DNA of 9,860 nt from Clostridia bacterium. Lineage in GTDB: Bacteria > Bacillota > Clostridia > Oscillospirales > CAG-272. Location of the stretch: positions 1-9,860 of the forward strand of contig JAFTKV010000047.1 of the NCBI GenBank assembly GCA_017453085.1, given 5' to 3'. Shown here in pieces: positions 1 to 5,590 of the stretch. The position numbers and the translations under genes were made by a program. How positions within the stretch are numbered: position 1 is the first letter of the stretch; every line of letters begins with the position of its first letter. The notes under the pieces are model-generated. The model saw nothing but the letters and a program-made list of their open reading frames with translations. It did not search any database and was not told the DNA's origin.

Positions 1-43
1 ACCTCCTACCCCTTTCCTTGGCTGGTGCCAGCGGAAGGGGTAG
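1..43 (-). promoter_or_regulatory. Hairpin abutting a Shine-Dalgarno-like motif at the window edge
   Basis: On the minus strand the last seven bases read AGGAGGT, an ideal Shine-Dalgarno, so a minus-strand gene may begin just beyond the left edge. Immediately before it is an imperfect hairpin: a 9-bp outer stem (6-14 with 35-43), an inner CC/GG pair and a TGGC/GCCA top (19-22 with 27-30). The outer stem shares two bases with the Shine-Dalgarno motif, so folding could affect ribosome access. No U-tract follows on either strand, so it does not look like an intrinsic terminator. I do not recognise it as a known riboswitch. The downstream gene is not visible, so its role is inference. Confidence 0.3.
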
Positions 44-60
44 ACTTTGTCTTCAGTCTG

Positions 61-86
61 ATATCCCCGACGATCGTCGGAGATAT
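61..86. terminator. Near-perfect 26-bp palindrome after the histidine kinase gene
   Basis: Bases 61-73 pair with 74-86 with a single mismatch or wobble; the core is CCGACGATCGTCGG. It starts 2 bp after the histidine kinase stop codon. The T-rich tail (TTTTCACTTTTT) lies to the right, which suits a plus-strand terminator; on the minus strand no U-tract follows. It may act on converging plus-strand transcription, as a weak bidirectional stop, or as a 3'-end stabiliser of the kinase mRNA. Confidence 0.45.
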
Positions 87-88
87 TT

Positions 89-1558
89 TCACTTTTTAGA
101 GATAATGGTAGTATCTTTTTTGAGCGTAAAGGTAAATTCGCAGTATTCACCCTGTTTACTGCTGACCGAGATCGTTTCGCCGTGAGCATCAATGATAGTT
201 TTGGCGATGTACATTCCCAGACCAACGCCGGATTTGTCCAGACCGCGGCTCTTGTCGCTCTTATAGAAACGGTCGAAAATGTGCGGCAGATCATTGGCGG
301 GGATGCCTTGACCCTCGTTGTACACGGAAATATATACCTTTTTGTTCATTTCCCGCAGATTGATGCGGTACGCTCCGCCTTCTTTGGAGAACTTCACACC
401 GTTATCGCAGATATTGTACAGGATCTGATGGATCGCATCACGGTCGCCGATGACCATCATACGATCTTCATCACATTCAAAGGAAACGTCCAACCGCTTT
501 TGATCGATGCGCTGCTCAAAGGAGATCAGTACCTGACGGGAGAGCTCACACACGTCGAAGGGAGCCATAGTGAACTTTCGCTCGCCTGCCTGAATACGGG
601 AAATATCCAGCAGCGATGCTACGAGACGGGAAAGCCGTCGAACCTCTGTGGCGATGATATTCAGATAATACTCGTGCTTTTCGGGAGGGATCGTACCTGC
701 CAGGATGTTGTCAATATATCCTGCGATTGTGGTCATCGGAGTTCTCAGATCGTGTGACACGTTAGCAAGGAAGGTGCGGCGGGTATCCTCCAGGGTAGAC
801 AGGCTGGACGCCATATTATTGAACGCCATACACAGCTCGGCGATCTCATCGTTGCCGCGTACCTCAATGCGCACGTCCAGTTGTCCTGCCGCAAAGGATT
901 TGGCGGCACGGGACAGATTGCGCAGCGGGCGTACGGTACGCTCACTAATGAAGTAACTGGCGATGATGGCAGCGCACATGACCCAGATGCAAGCAAGTAC
1001 GATCATTTTGATCATGGTTTCGATCAGATTTTCGGCTGCCTCCGAGGTCTGACAGGTGAACAGATAGCCGATCACCGTGCCGTCGTCCGATTGGATTTGT
1101 TGCGCATAAACGAAATATTTACCGGAAAAGCTACCCATTAGATCCGATTCACTCATCAGATTACCGTTTTTGGGGATCTTTTTCAGTACTGACGGAGGGA
1201 TGGTCGCTGAATTCATATCGACGGGTGCTGAATCGTCGTGGGCAATCACCAGTCCAAGCGAATTTGTAACGACGGTAAACATATCGTGGGAATATCGGGT
1301 GATCGCAGCCAGACTTCGCTGGACTGCGTCGGGATTGTCCCGAATATATTCCGCGAAGCTGGAAAATCCGCCCTCTTCGTATTCCGTTTCCAAATAAGTT
1401 TTCGTCGTAATCGCTACGTGCTCCAGCTCCTGCTGCTTTTGATCGCTGCTGTAATTCTGCACCAGTGACGTGATGATCAATGCCAAGATCAAAAAGCTCA
1501 GCAATATGATCATCATGAATGCAACCATATACCGTGCAAACACGCTCTTGAACAGCAT
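89..1558 (-). CDS. Membrane sensor histidine kinase with HAMP domain
   Basis: This 489-residue protein is the sensor half of a two-component system: it autophosphorylates on histidine and passes the phosphate to a response regulator. Residues 12-33 and about 184-204 are membrane segments flanking an extracytoplasmic sensor of about 150 residues, possibly PDC/Cache-like (around VVTNSLGLVIAHDD). HAMP covers about 205-257 and HisKA follows directly, with the H-box NVSHDLRTPM (His269). HATPase_c shows the N-box (Asn382, Asn386), G1 NEGQG (414-418), F-box IFDRFYKSD and G2 GVGLG (444-448). G1 starts with Asn where Asp is usual. There is no PAS domain between HAMP and HisKA. The ATG is preceded at 7-8 nt by AGGAGG (1564-1569). 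It lies 30 bp behind ychF with no visible promoter or terminator between them, so cotranscription is likely. No regulator gene adjoins it; the nearest is at 4460-5149 on the other strand. The stimulus is unknown. Confidence 0.93.
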   Translation of the reverse strand: MLFKSVFARYMVAFMMIILLSFLILALIITSLVQNYSSDQKQQELEHVAITTKTYLETEYEEGGFSSFAEYIRDNPDAVQRSLAAITRYSHDMFTVVTNSLGLVIAHDDSAPVDMNSATIPPSVLKKIPKNGNLMSESDLMGSFSGKYFVYAQQIQSDDGTVIGYLFTCQTSEAAENLIETMIKMIVLACIWVMCAAIIASYFISERTVRPLRNLSRAAKSFAAGQLDVRIEVRGNDEIAELCMAFNNMASSLSTLEDTRRTFLANVSHDLRTPMTTIAGYIDNILAGTIPPEKHEYYLNIIATEVRRLSRLVASLLDISRIQAGERKFTMAPFDVCELSRQVLISFEQRIDQKRLDVSFECDEDRMMVIGDRDAIHQILYNICDNGVKFSKEGGAYRINLREMNKKVYISVYNEGQGIPANDLPHIFDRFYKSDKSRGLDKSGVGLGMYIAKTIIDAHGETISVSSKQGEYCEFTFTLKKDTTIISKK

Positions 1559-1588
1559 AGCTACCTCCTTTCTCTGATTGAACAGTAA

Positions 1589-2683
1589 TCAGACATTGAA
1601 ACGGAACAATACTACGTCTCCGTCCTTCATTACGTAGTCTTTTCCTTCGGAACGGTAAAGTCCCTTCTCTTTTGCGGCGTTGACGGTTCCGCACGCCTGC
1701 AGATCGTCAAACGCAACCACCTCTGCACGGATAAATCCGCGCTCAAAGTCAGTATGGATCTTGCCGGCAGCCTGAGGTGCCTTTGTGCCGCGACGAATGG
1801 TCCATGCACGCACCTCGGTGACGCCTGCGGTCAGGAAGCTGATGAGCCCCAGCAGGCTGTAGCTTGCCTTGATGAGCTTATCCAGACCACTCTCGGTGAT
1901 GCCCAGATCGGCGATGAACATTGCTTTTTCTTCCTCGTCCAGCTCTGCGATCTCAGCTTCAATACCAGCACAGATCGGAACCACCTCGGCGCCCTCTTCT
2001 GCAGCGTAAGCGGCCAGCGCACGATAGTGCGGATTCTCCTCATAGCTGCCGTCCACCTCGTCCTCGCCGATGTTGGCGGCATAGATCACCGCTTTGTCGG
2101 AAAGCAGACCCATGGAAGCCATCAGCTTCTGCTCGTCCTCGGTATAGGTCAGGGAGCGTGCGGATTTGCCCTCGGACAATACGACGTAGACCTTTTCCAT
2201 CAGCTCCAGCTCGGCAACCAGCGACTTATCGTTCTTTGCCAGCTTGCGCAGACGATCCAGACGGCGCTCCACCTGCTCCAGGTCGGACAGCACCAGCTCC
2301 ATATTGATGGTCTCAACGTCACGCAGAGGATCAACAGAGCCGTCTACGTGCACGATATTGGAGTTTTCGAAGCAACGGACCACGTGAACGATGGCATCTA
2401 CCTCGCGGATATGACCCAGGAATTTATTGCCCAGACCCTCACCCTTGGATGCGCCCTTTACCAGACCTGCGATGTCGACGAACTCGATGACGGCAGGGGT
2501 ATATTTTTCTGCATGATACAGCTCGTTGAGCCAATCCAGCCGCTTGTCCGGAACGGCAACGACGCCCACGTTGGGCTCGATGGTGCAGAAGGGATAATTA
2601 GCAGACTCAGCGCCTGCGTTGGTGATTGCATTAAACAGTGTGCTCTTTCCCACGTTGGGAATGCCTAAGATACCAAGTTTAAT
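1589..2683 (-). CDS. ychF: Ribosome-binding ATPase YchF (Obg-family), probable ATT start
   Basis: YchF (OLA1 group of the TRAFAC/Obg family) is a cytoplasmic ATPase that binds ribosomes and is linked to stress responses and translation quality control. Read from the ATT at 2683 the protein has 364 residues, within the usual 363-366. It starts with KLGILGIPNVGKST, containing the complete P-loop (residues 7-14). The G3 motif is DIAG (70-73). The G4 position carries NIGE (204-207) instead of NKxD, the YchF signature for ATP preference. A C-terminal TGS domain ends in FRFNV, typical of the family. No ATG, GTG or TTG lies in frame between the stop at 2696-2698 and the P-loop. The GTG at 2653 encodes the Val inside NVGKS and would cut the P-loop in half. 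ATT sits exactly where family members have ATG; only a weak GAGAA precedes it. A promoter is at 2788-2816 and the histidine kinase gene follows after 30 bp. Confidence 0.95.
   Translation of the reverse strand: MKLGILGIPNVGKSTLFNAITNAGAESANYPFCTIEPNVGVVAVPDKRLDWLNELYHAEKYTPAVIEFVDIAGLVKGASKGEGLGNKFLGHIREVDAIVHVVRCFENSNIVHVDGSVDPLRDVETINMELVLSDLEQVERRLDRLRKLAKNDKSLVAELELMEKVYVVLSEGKSARSLTYTEDEQKLMASMGLLSDKAVIYAANIGEDEVDGSYEENPHYRALAAYAAEEGAEVVPICAGIEAEIAELDEEEKAMFIADLGITESGLDKLIKASYSLLGLISFLTAGVTEVRAWTIRRGTKAPQAAGKIHTDFERGFIRAEVVAFDDLQACGTVNAAKEKGLYRSEGKDYVMKDGDVVLFRFNV
2681..2683 (-). other. Candidate AUU initiation codon of ychF
   Basis: The frame reads TGA GAA TCA GAT ACA ATT AAA CTT GGT (minus strand, from 2698 down). 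The only codon that could give the conserved start before KLGI is ATT. AUU is a documented but rare initiator, best known from infC, where IF3 discriminates against it. The nearby ATG (2697-2699) is in another frame and reaches a stop after six codons. A point mutation or sequence error changing ATG to ATT is the main alternative. Confidence 0.6.
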
Positions 2684-2787
2684 TGTATCTGATTCTCATT
2701 ACAACTACTCTATATGAATTGATATCTGTAATTTTACGCCCGTATTTCCCTATTCTCAAATGAAAACGAACAAATACAGTAAGTTTT

Positions 2788-2816
2788 ATTATAACATATT
2801 CGTTTTCCTTTTTCAA
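2788..2816 (-). promoter_or_regulatory. Sigma-A promoter for ychF and the histidine kinase
   Basis: On the minus strand TTGAAA (2811-2816) is followed after 17 bp by TATAAT (2788-2793). The predicted RNA start is near 2781, giving a leader of about 98 nt before the ATT start of ychF. The leader holds no good Shine-Dalgarno close to that start. Spacing and -10 are optimal and the -35 matches five of six positions. This is probably the promoter for both ychF and the kinase behind it. Confidence 0.7.
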
Positions 2817-2866
2817 TAGCTCTTCCCTAAATTATTCGCTTTTTTGATAGAAAAACATCTGCAATC

Positions 2867-2895
2867 AAAACGATGAGATTTTGTCTCATCGTTTT
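2867..2895 (-). terminator. Intrinsic terminator of the MFS transporter gene
   Basis: A perfect 12-bp inverted repeat (2867-2878 with 2884-2895) has a 5-nt loop and core CGATGAGA/TCTCATCG. On the minus strand it ends in TTTT. It begins 3 bp past the MFS stop codon and separates the MFS transcript from the ychF promoter downstream. The flanking A and T runs on both sides could let it work weakly in the other direction too. Confidence 0.8.
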
Positions 2896-2898
2896 TAG

Positions 2899-4113
2899 TT
2901 AATCGGAATTTGCATCAAGCACTGATTTACGTTTGTGGTTCGCTTTGAAAAAACGAATGATCACGATCATCAGAACCGTTCCCAGAATGGGGAAAATCGA
3001 ACAAACCAGCATTCCTGTCCGCAAACCGGCGTGGTCGGCTATCATCCCCATCAGCTGAGGTGCGACCGATGCACCGAAATCACCGCCTGCCGCCATCAAG
3101 GCAAAGGCTGCTACGCCTACACCGGGGATCTTTTCCTCCATCATAATCAGAGTCCCCGGCCATAGCATGGAGGTAAATATACCAGTCAGAATGCAAGCGA
3201 TAAAAGCCGGCACAATATGCGTGGAAAGACCGGCAACCACGTAACAGACGGAAGCACCGATCATGCCGATCAGAAGCATTTTGCAGATGTTTTTTCCCCA
3301 TTTTGCATAGCTGATTCTGGTGATGCCCAGCAAAATAGCGAACATCGCCACGCCGAGAATATCGCCTACGGCTTTGTCGATCTGCAGCTCTGCTTCCACA
3401 AAGCCGGAGATCCAGTTGGACATGGCGTTTTCCGCACAGCTACCGAGAAAAATGCATCCTATGCAAAGCGCAATTCCGATCGTTCTGCGCGTGCTTTTTC
3501 GGGATACGGCAGACGATTCACTTGCGCTCATATCGGGCATTGGCGAAAGCATGAACAGCACCGACGCAACAATCGGTAGTGCCGCAAAGAACATCGTCAG
3601 ATACATCCAATACGCATTGCCTACAAGCTTCAGAAACAGCGTTCCGATCACTACGACGCTGAACACACCGAATGCGTACAGAGAGTGGAGCAAACTCATA
3701 TCCTTTTGCGGATTATCGGATGGGATCGCCGCTATCGTCGGACTGAGCAGCACCTCGGATAGACCTGCCGAAACCGAAAATACCACCGTACCGATCAAGA
3801 GCCCGACATAAGCCTGCTCCGGGAAGATCAGCGGAAAGATCGCATAGATCAGAAGACCTAATGAAGTAATCAAAGGCATGATCTTCACGACCTTGGGAAT
3901 GTTGAATTGTTTCGAAAAAACGGTAAAGATCAGGTCAACGGCAAGCTGTGTACAGAAATTCGTCAGTACAAGCGTACCAAGCAGAGTCCATGAAACGTTG
4001 TAGGTCTCATGAAACGTAACGAACAAAAGCGGCGGCAGGCAGAAGATGGACGACATTGTAAAATAAGCAGAATAACATGCAAGCTTCGTTCTTTTGAATT
4101 TTGAGGCGGTCAT
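2899..4113 (-). CDS. Major facilitator superfamily transporter, substrate unknown
   Basis: This 404-residue protein is an integral membrane carrier of the MFS, a secondary transporter normally driven by an ion gradient. About twelve hydrophobic segments are visible in two halves, joined by a polar, basic cytoplasmic loop at about 191-211 (SASESSAVSRKSTRR). The first half has an LLHSLYAFG stretch (141-149) and the second an AENAMSNWISGF stretch (228-238). As I recall the family, related stretches occur in uncharacterised clostridial MFS proteins, some annotated as fucose-permease-like; I cannot assign a substrate. The length is normal. The ATG has AAAGGA (4120-4125) six bases upstream. It is monocistronic, with its own promoter (4208-4236) and terminator (2867-2895). 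A 27-bp inverted repeat over the -10 suggests control by a repressor. The gene diverges from the response regulator gene across 346 bp, so a regulatory link is possible but unproven. Confidence 0.9.
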   Translation of the reverse strand: MTASKFKRTKLACYSAYFTMSSIFCLPPLLFVTFHETYNVSWTLLGTLVLTNFCTQLAVDLIFTVFSKQFNIPKVVKIMPLITSLGLLIYAIFPLIFPEQAYVGLLIGTVVFSVSAGLSEVLLSPTIAAIPSDNPQKDMSLLHSLYAFGVFSVVVIGTLFLKLVGNAYWMYLTMFFAALPIVASVLFMLSPMPDMSASESSAVSRKSTRRTIGIALCIGCIFLGSCAENAMSNWISGFVEAELQIDKAVGDILGVAMFAILLGITRISYAKWGKNICKMLLIGMIGASVCYVVAGLSTHIVPAFIACILTGIFTSMLWPGTLIMMEEKIPGVGVAAFALMAAGGDFGASVAPQLMGMIADHAGLRTGMLVCSIFPILGTVLMIVIIRFFKANHKRKSVLDANSD

Positions 4114-4184
4114 AATTTATCCTTTCAGCAAAGCATGATTCGATAAACATGCAGAACCAATTTCATCATGGAAAAAGTTGATTT

Positions 4185-4211
4185 TAATAGATGGATTGAT
4201 AGTATCTATTA
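4185..4211. promoter_or_regulatory. Inverted repeat overlapping the MFS promoter, candidate operator
   Basis: TAATAGAT (4185-4192) and ATCTATTA (4204-4211) form a perfect 8+8 inverted repeat with an 11-bp spacer. The spacer side also contains the small palindrome GATAGTATC (4198-4206). The right arm overlaps the -10 box and the repeat covers the predicted RNA start, a classic position for a repressor site. The regulator is unknown; candidates in this window are the XRE protein and the response regulator, but nothing in the sequence links either to this site. Confidence 0.45.
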
Positions 4212-4236
4212 TAGTTATTATCTTCCACGTTGTCAA
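4208..4236 (-). promoter_or_regulatory. Exact-consensus sigma-A promoter of the MFS gene
   Basis: On the minus strand TTGACA (4231-4236) and TATAAT (4208-4213) are separated by exactly 17 bp. Both hexamers match the consensus fully. RNA would start near 4201, leaving a leader of about 88 nt before the ATG at 4113. So strong a promoter on an ordinary transporter gene suggests that a repressor normally holds it down. Confidence 0.8.
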
Positions 4237-4324
4237 GTCGTTCGTATTATGTTTGTGGTTTTTGAATATATAATCTGATTGAAATCAAAATGTTTCGCAA
4301 TATTTTCCCGTTTTCCGCCAATAT

Positions 4325-4352
4325 GTCACACCAAGTTCACAATTCGTTCATT
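4325..4352 (+). promoter_or_regulatory. Three 11-bp-phased direct repeats, candidate OmpR/PhoB-family binding sites
   Basis: GTCACA (4325-4330), TTCACA (4336-4341) and TTCATT (4347-4352) are each separated by 5 bp, an 11-bp period. OmpR/PhoB-family regulators bind tandem repeats of this period. The known Bacillus PhoP box is TT(A/C/T)ACA repeated at about 5-bp spacing, which the middle unit matches fully. The array ends 9 bp before a TATAAT (4362-4367) that lacks a good -35, an arrangement typical of activator-dependent promoters. Autoregulation by the downstream response regulator is the simplest reading. Confidence 0.45.
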
Positions 4353-4361
4353 TTGGCGACA

Positions 4362-4378
4362 TATAATATCTGTATAAT
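4362..4378 (+). promoter_or_regulatory. Tandem -10 boxes upstream of the response regulator gene
   Basis: Two perfect TATAAT hexamers occur at 4362-4367 and 4373-4378. Neither has a good -35 at 16-18 bp: the second has only T-rich sequence near 4350-4356. The first lies 9 bp after the phased repeats at 4325-4352. RNA would start near 4374 or 4385. Dependence on an activator bound to the repeats is inferred. Confidence 0.5.
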
Positions 4379-4391
4379 ACAATTATGAACT

Positions 4392-4425
4392 TTGACATGA
4401 AATTAACTATGTTAACATTTTAACA
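4392..4425 (+). promoter_or_regulatory. Second cluster of TTAACA-like repeats and palindrome before the response regulator
   Basis: TTGACA (4392-4397) and TTAACT (4403-4408) again lie 11 bp apart, followed by TTAACA at 4412-4417 and 4420-4425. TGTTAA (4410-4415) and TTAACA (4420-4425) also make a perfect inverted repeat with a 4-nt spacer. TTGACA could be a -35, but the best -10 nearby (TAACAT at 4413, 15-bp spacer) is weak. It may be a second regulator-binding region inside the leader or a secondary promoter. Confidence 0.35.
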
Positions 4426-4459
4426 GAGTTGCACTATTTACATATCGGGAGGATTTATT

Positions 4460-5149
4460 ATGGCTACCAAATTGTTGATCGTTGACGACGAGCCCAATAT
4501 TTGCGAATCGCTTCGCCTGTATCTTGAAAACGAAGGATACGAGGTCAAGATCGCAAACGACGGTGTGGAGGGCGTCAGTTATTTTAAGATGTACGAGCCT
4601 GACATCGTTCTGCTGGATATTATGATGCCCCGCAAGGACGGCTGGCAGGTTTGCCGCGAGATCCGCGAGGTCTCTTCCCGTCCCATCATTATGCTGACCG
4701 CCAAGGGCGAGATCTTCGACAAGGTGCTTGGTCTGGAGCTGGGTGCCGATGACTTTATCGTAAAGCCCTTCGATATGAAGGAGCTGTCCGCAAGAATCAA
4801 GGCGGTGCTGCGTCGCTACAGCAGCCACGACAGCGCAGGCGACGATGAAGTGGTGAAGTTTGATAACATCGAGGTCAGCCGTCAGAAGTACGAGCTGAAG
4901 CTTTGCGGAAAGAGCGTTGACATTCCTCCTAAGGAGCTGGAGCTGCTCTACTTCCTGGCATCCAACTACAATCGCGTATTTACCCGCGATCAGCTGCTGG
5001 ACAAGGTCTGGGGCTTCGATTACCTGGGCGACTCCCGCACCGTGGACGTGCACGTGAAGCGTCTGCGCGAGAAGCTGGAGGGCGTATCGGACAAATGGGT
5101 GCTGAAGACCGTTTGGGGCGTAGGCTACAAATTCGAGCTTCTGCAATAA
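4460..5149 (+). CDS. OmpR/PhoB-family response regulator
   Basis: This 229-residue cytoplasmic transcription factor is the output half of a two-component system. The receiver domain (about 4-118) has the acidic pocket Asp9/Asp10, phosphoacceptor Asp53 in LLDIMMP, Thr80 and Lys102 in VKPF, so it should be phosphorylatable. A winged-helix DNA-binding domain fills about 131-229, with the recognition segment DSRTVDVHVKRLREKL and the C-terminal wing VWGVGYKF. All parts are full length. The ATG has GGGAGG (4447-4452) seven bases upstream. The gene stands alone: divergent from the MFS gene and closed by the terminator at 5158-5196. Phased repeats upstream (4325-4352, 4392-4425) suggest autoregulation. 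No kinase gene adjoins; the nearest is at 89-1558. The protein resembles PhoP/PhoB/ResD types, but the exact orthologue cannot be called. Confidence 0.95.
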   Translation: MATKLLIVDDEPNICESLRLYLENEGYEVKIANDGVEGVSYFKMYEPDIVLLDIMMPRKDGWQVCREIREVSSRPIIMLTAKGEIFDKVLGLELGADDFIVKPFDMKELSARIKAVLRRYSSHDSAGDDEVVKFDNIEVSRQKYELKLCGKSVDIPPKELELLYFLASNYNRVFTRDQLLDKVWGFDYLGDSRTVDVHVKRLREKLEGVSDKWVLKTVWGVGYKFELLQ

Positions 5150-5157
5150 TCTCTATA

Positions 5158-5196
5158 ACAAATAAAGGAACCGCAAACAGCGGTTCCTTTATTTGT
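5158..5196. terminator. Bidirectional terminator between the response regulator and XRE genes
   Basis: A perfect 17-bp inverted repeat (5158-5174 with 5180-5196) encloses the 5-nt loop AAACA. The core GGAACCGC/GCGGTTCC is flanked by A/T-rich arms that give T-rich tails on both strands (TTTATTT). It lies 9 bp after the response regulator stop and 6 bp after the XRE stop, so it serves both convergent genes. Confidence 0.88.
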
Positions 5197-5201
5197 GCTC
5201 A

Positions 5202-5447
5202 TTATTCTGAACGATCTGCATCGTCATGGGACAGTCCCTCCTCTGTCTTCGTACGAAACAATTCGTCAATGGTCACGCCGTACAGATCGGCGATCTCAGG
5301 CAGGAGCGCGATATCGGGAAGATTTCGTCCGGTTTCCCATTTGGACACTGCCTGCACCGTGAGCGAGAGTGATCTTGCGACCTGGCCTTGCGTCAGCCCT
5401 TTCCGGCAACGCAGCAAGCGAAGTCGTGTGGAAAAATGATACTTCAA
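5202..5447 (-). CDS. Small XRE-family (Cro/CI-type) helix-turn-helix regulator, TTG start
   Basis: This 81-residue protein is almost entirely one HTH_3 domain. Residues 5-60 run from FSTRLRLLR through the turn region GLTQGQVARSLSLTVQAVSKWETGR to LPDIALLPEIADLYGVTIDELF, the hallmark spacing of the family. A polar, acidic tail of about 19 residues follows. It should bind operator DNA as a dimer; its targets are unknown. I start it at TTG 5447 because AAGGAG (5454-5459) lies six bases upstream and the family domain begins there. An in-frame ATG at 5582 would add 45 Cys/Arg-rich residues unlike any XRE protein and would lie inside another ribosome-binding site. The gene has its own promoter (5612-5639) and an unusual structured leader with a 13-codon ORF. 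It converges on the response regulator gene. XRE genes are often autoregulated; the palindrome at 5591-5604 is a candidate operator. Confidence 0.85.
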   Translation of the reverse strand: MKYHFSTRLRLLRCRKGLTQGQVARSLSLTVQAVSKWETGRNLPDIALLPEIADLYGVTIDELFRTKTEEGLSHDDADRSE

Positions 5448-5453
5448 GCAATA

Positions 5454-5459
5454 CTCCTT
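5454..5459 (-). promoter_or_regulatory. Ribosome-binding site that fixes the TTG start of the XRE gene
   Basis: AAGGAG on the minus strand lies 6 nt before TTG at 5447-5445. It is the only good Shine-Dalgarno placed to serve the XRE domain. It directly abuts the 10-bp hairpin at 5461-5496, so its accessibility may depend on the leader fold. Confidence 0.7.
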
Positions 5460-5460
5460 T

Positions 5461-5496
5461 CGAGGGATGCAACACGTTTTGCGTGCGCATCCCTCG
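5461..5496 (-). promoter_or_regulatory. Long stem-loop immediately before the XRE ribosome-binding site
   Basis: A perfect 10-bp stem (5461-5470 with 5487-5496, CGAGGGATGC/GCATCCCTCG) encloses 16 nt that can form a further CACG/CGTG stem around TTTTG. No U-run follows, so it is not an intrinsic terminator. The 3' arm touches the AAAGGAG Shine-Dalgarno (5454-5460). A role in translation control or RNA stability is inferred. Confidence 0.6.
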
Positions 5497-5500
5497 CTCC

Positions 5501-5512
5501 GGTCTCTCGACC
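5501..5512 (-). promoter_or_regulatory. Small GNRA-loop hairpin in the XRE leader
   Basis: On the minus strand GGTC-GAGA-GACC is a 4-bp stem closed by a GAGA tetraloop, a stable RNA loop class. It sits between the stop codon of the leader ORF and the larger hairpin at 5461-5496. Confidence 0.4.
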
Positions 5513-5523
5513 TAAGGTGGGTA

Positions 5524-5565
5524 TTACTCGCCTGTCGGGGCGAGCAACACTGTTTCCATAAACAT
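5524..5565 (-). CDS. 13-residue leader peptide upstream of the XRE gene
   Basis: The ORF encodes MFMETVLLAPTGE and stops at TAA. It has the best ribosome-binding site in this region, AGGAGG (5573-5578) seven bases before the ATG, and lies about 40 nt into the RNA expected from the promoter at 5612-5639. Its stop is 76 nt before the XRE TTG start. The last codons form a stem-loop (5527-5532 with 5539-5544), so ribosome position on the leader could change the folding of the RNA below. That geometry resembles attenuator or translational-coupling leaders. There is no run of a single amino acid codon to suggest an amino-acid sensor. It may instead be a real micropeptide, or the remnant start of a longer gene. 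Translation is not proven. Confidence 0.5.
   Translation of the reverse strand: MFMETVLLAPTGE
5527..5544 (-). promoter_or_regulatory. Stem-loop within the leader ORF
   Basis: CTCGCC (5539-5544 on the minus strand) pairs with GGCGAG (5527-5532) around a 6-nt loop, just before the leader stop codon. The 5' arm could pair alternatively with GCGAG at 5493-5497 beside the larger hairpin, which would allow a two-state fold. That alternative pairing is inference. Confidence 0.4.
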
Positions 5566-5590
5566 TCGATCGCCTCCTCCATTTAAGATT

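Noticed and set aside
1161..1694. 177-codon minus-strand frame bridging the ychF 3' end and the kinase 5' end
   Set aside because: It is out of frame with both real genes, Arg-rich and without domain features, which is typical of a shadow frame.
2651..2653. GTG at 2653 as the start of ychF
   Set aside because: It is the Val codon inside the P-loop GIPNVGKS. Starting there would delete the first beta strand and half the nucleotide-binding loop.
1754..2668. 304-codon plus-strand frame across ychF
   Set aside because: It is antisense to a clearly conserved protein, has no recognisable domain, and has no good ribosome-binding site.
4253..4274. Possible plus-strand promoter TTGTGG...TATAAT upstream of the response regulator
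   Set aside because: The spacer is only 10 bp, too short for sigma-A, and no other -35 fits.
4412..5146. 244-codon minus-strand frame opposite the response regulator
   Set aside because: It is the shadow of a full-length, motif-complete response regulator and shows no protein family features.
5202..5582. Long form of the XRE protein starting at ATG 5582
   Set aside because: The extra 45 residues are Cys/Arg-rich and unlike the family. The ATG lies within the ribosome-binding site of the leader ORF, whereas TTG 5447 has a well-placed AAGGAG.
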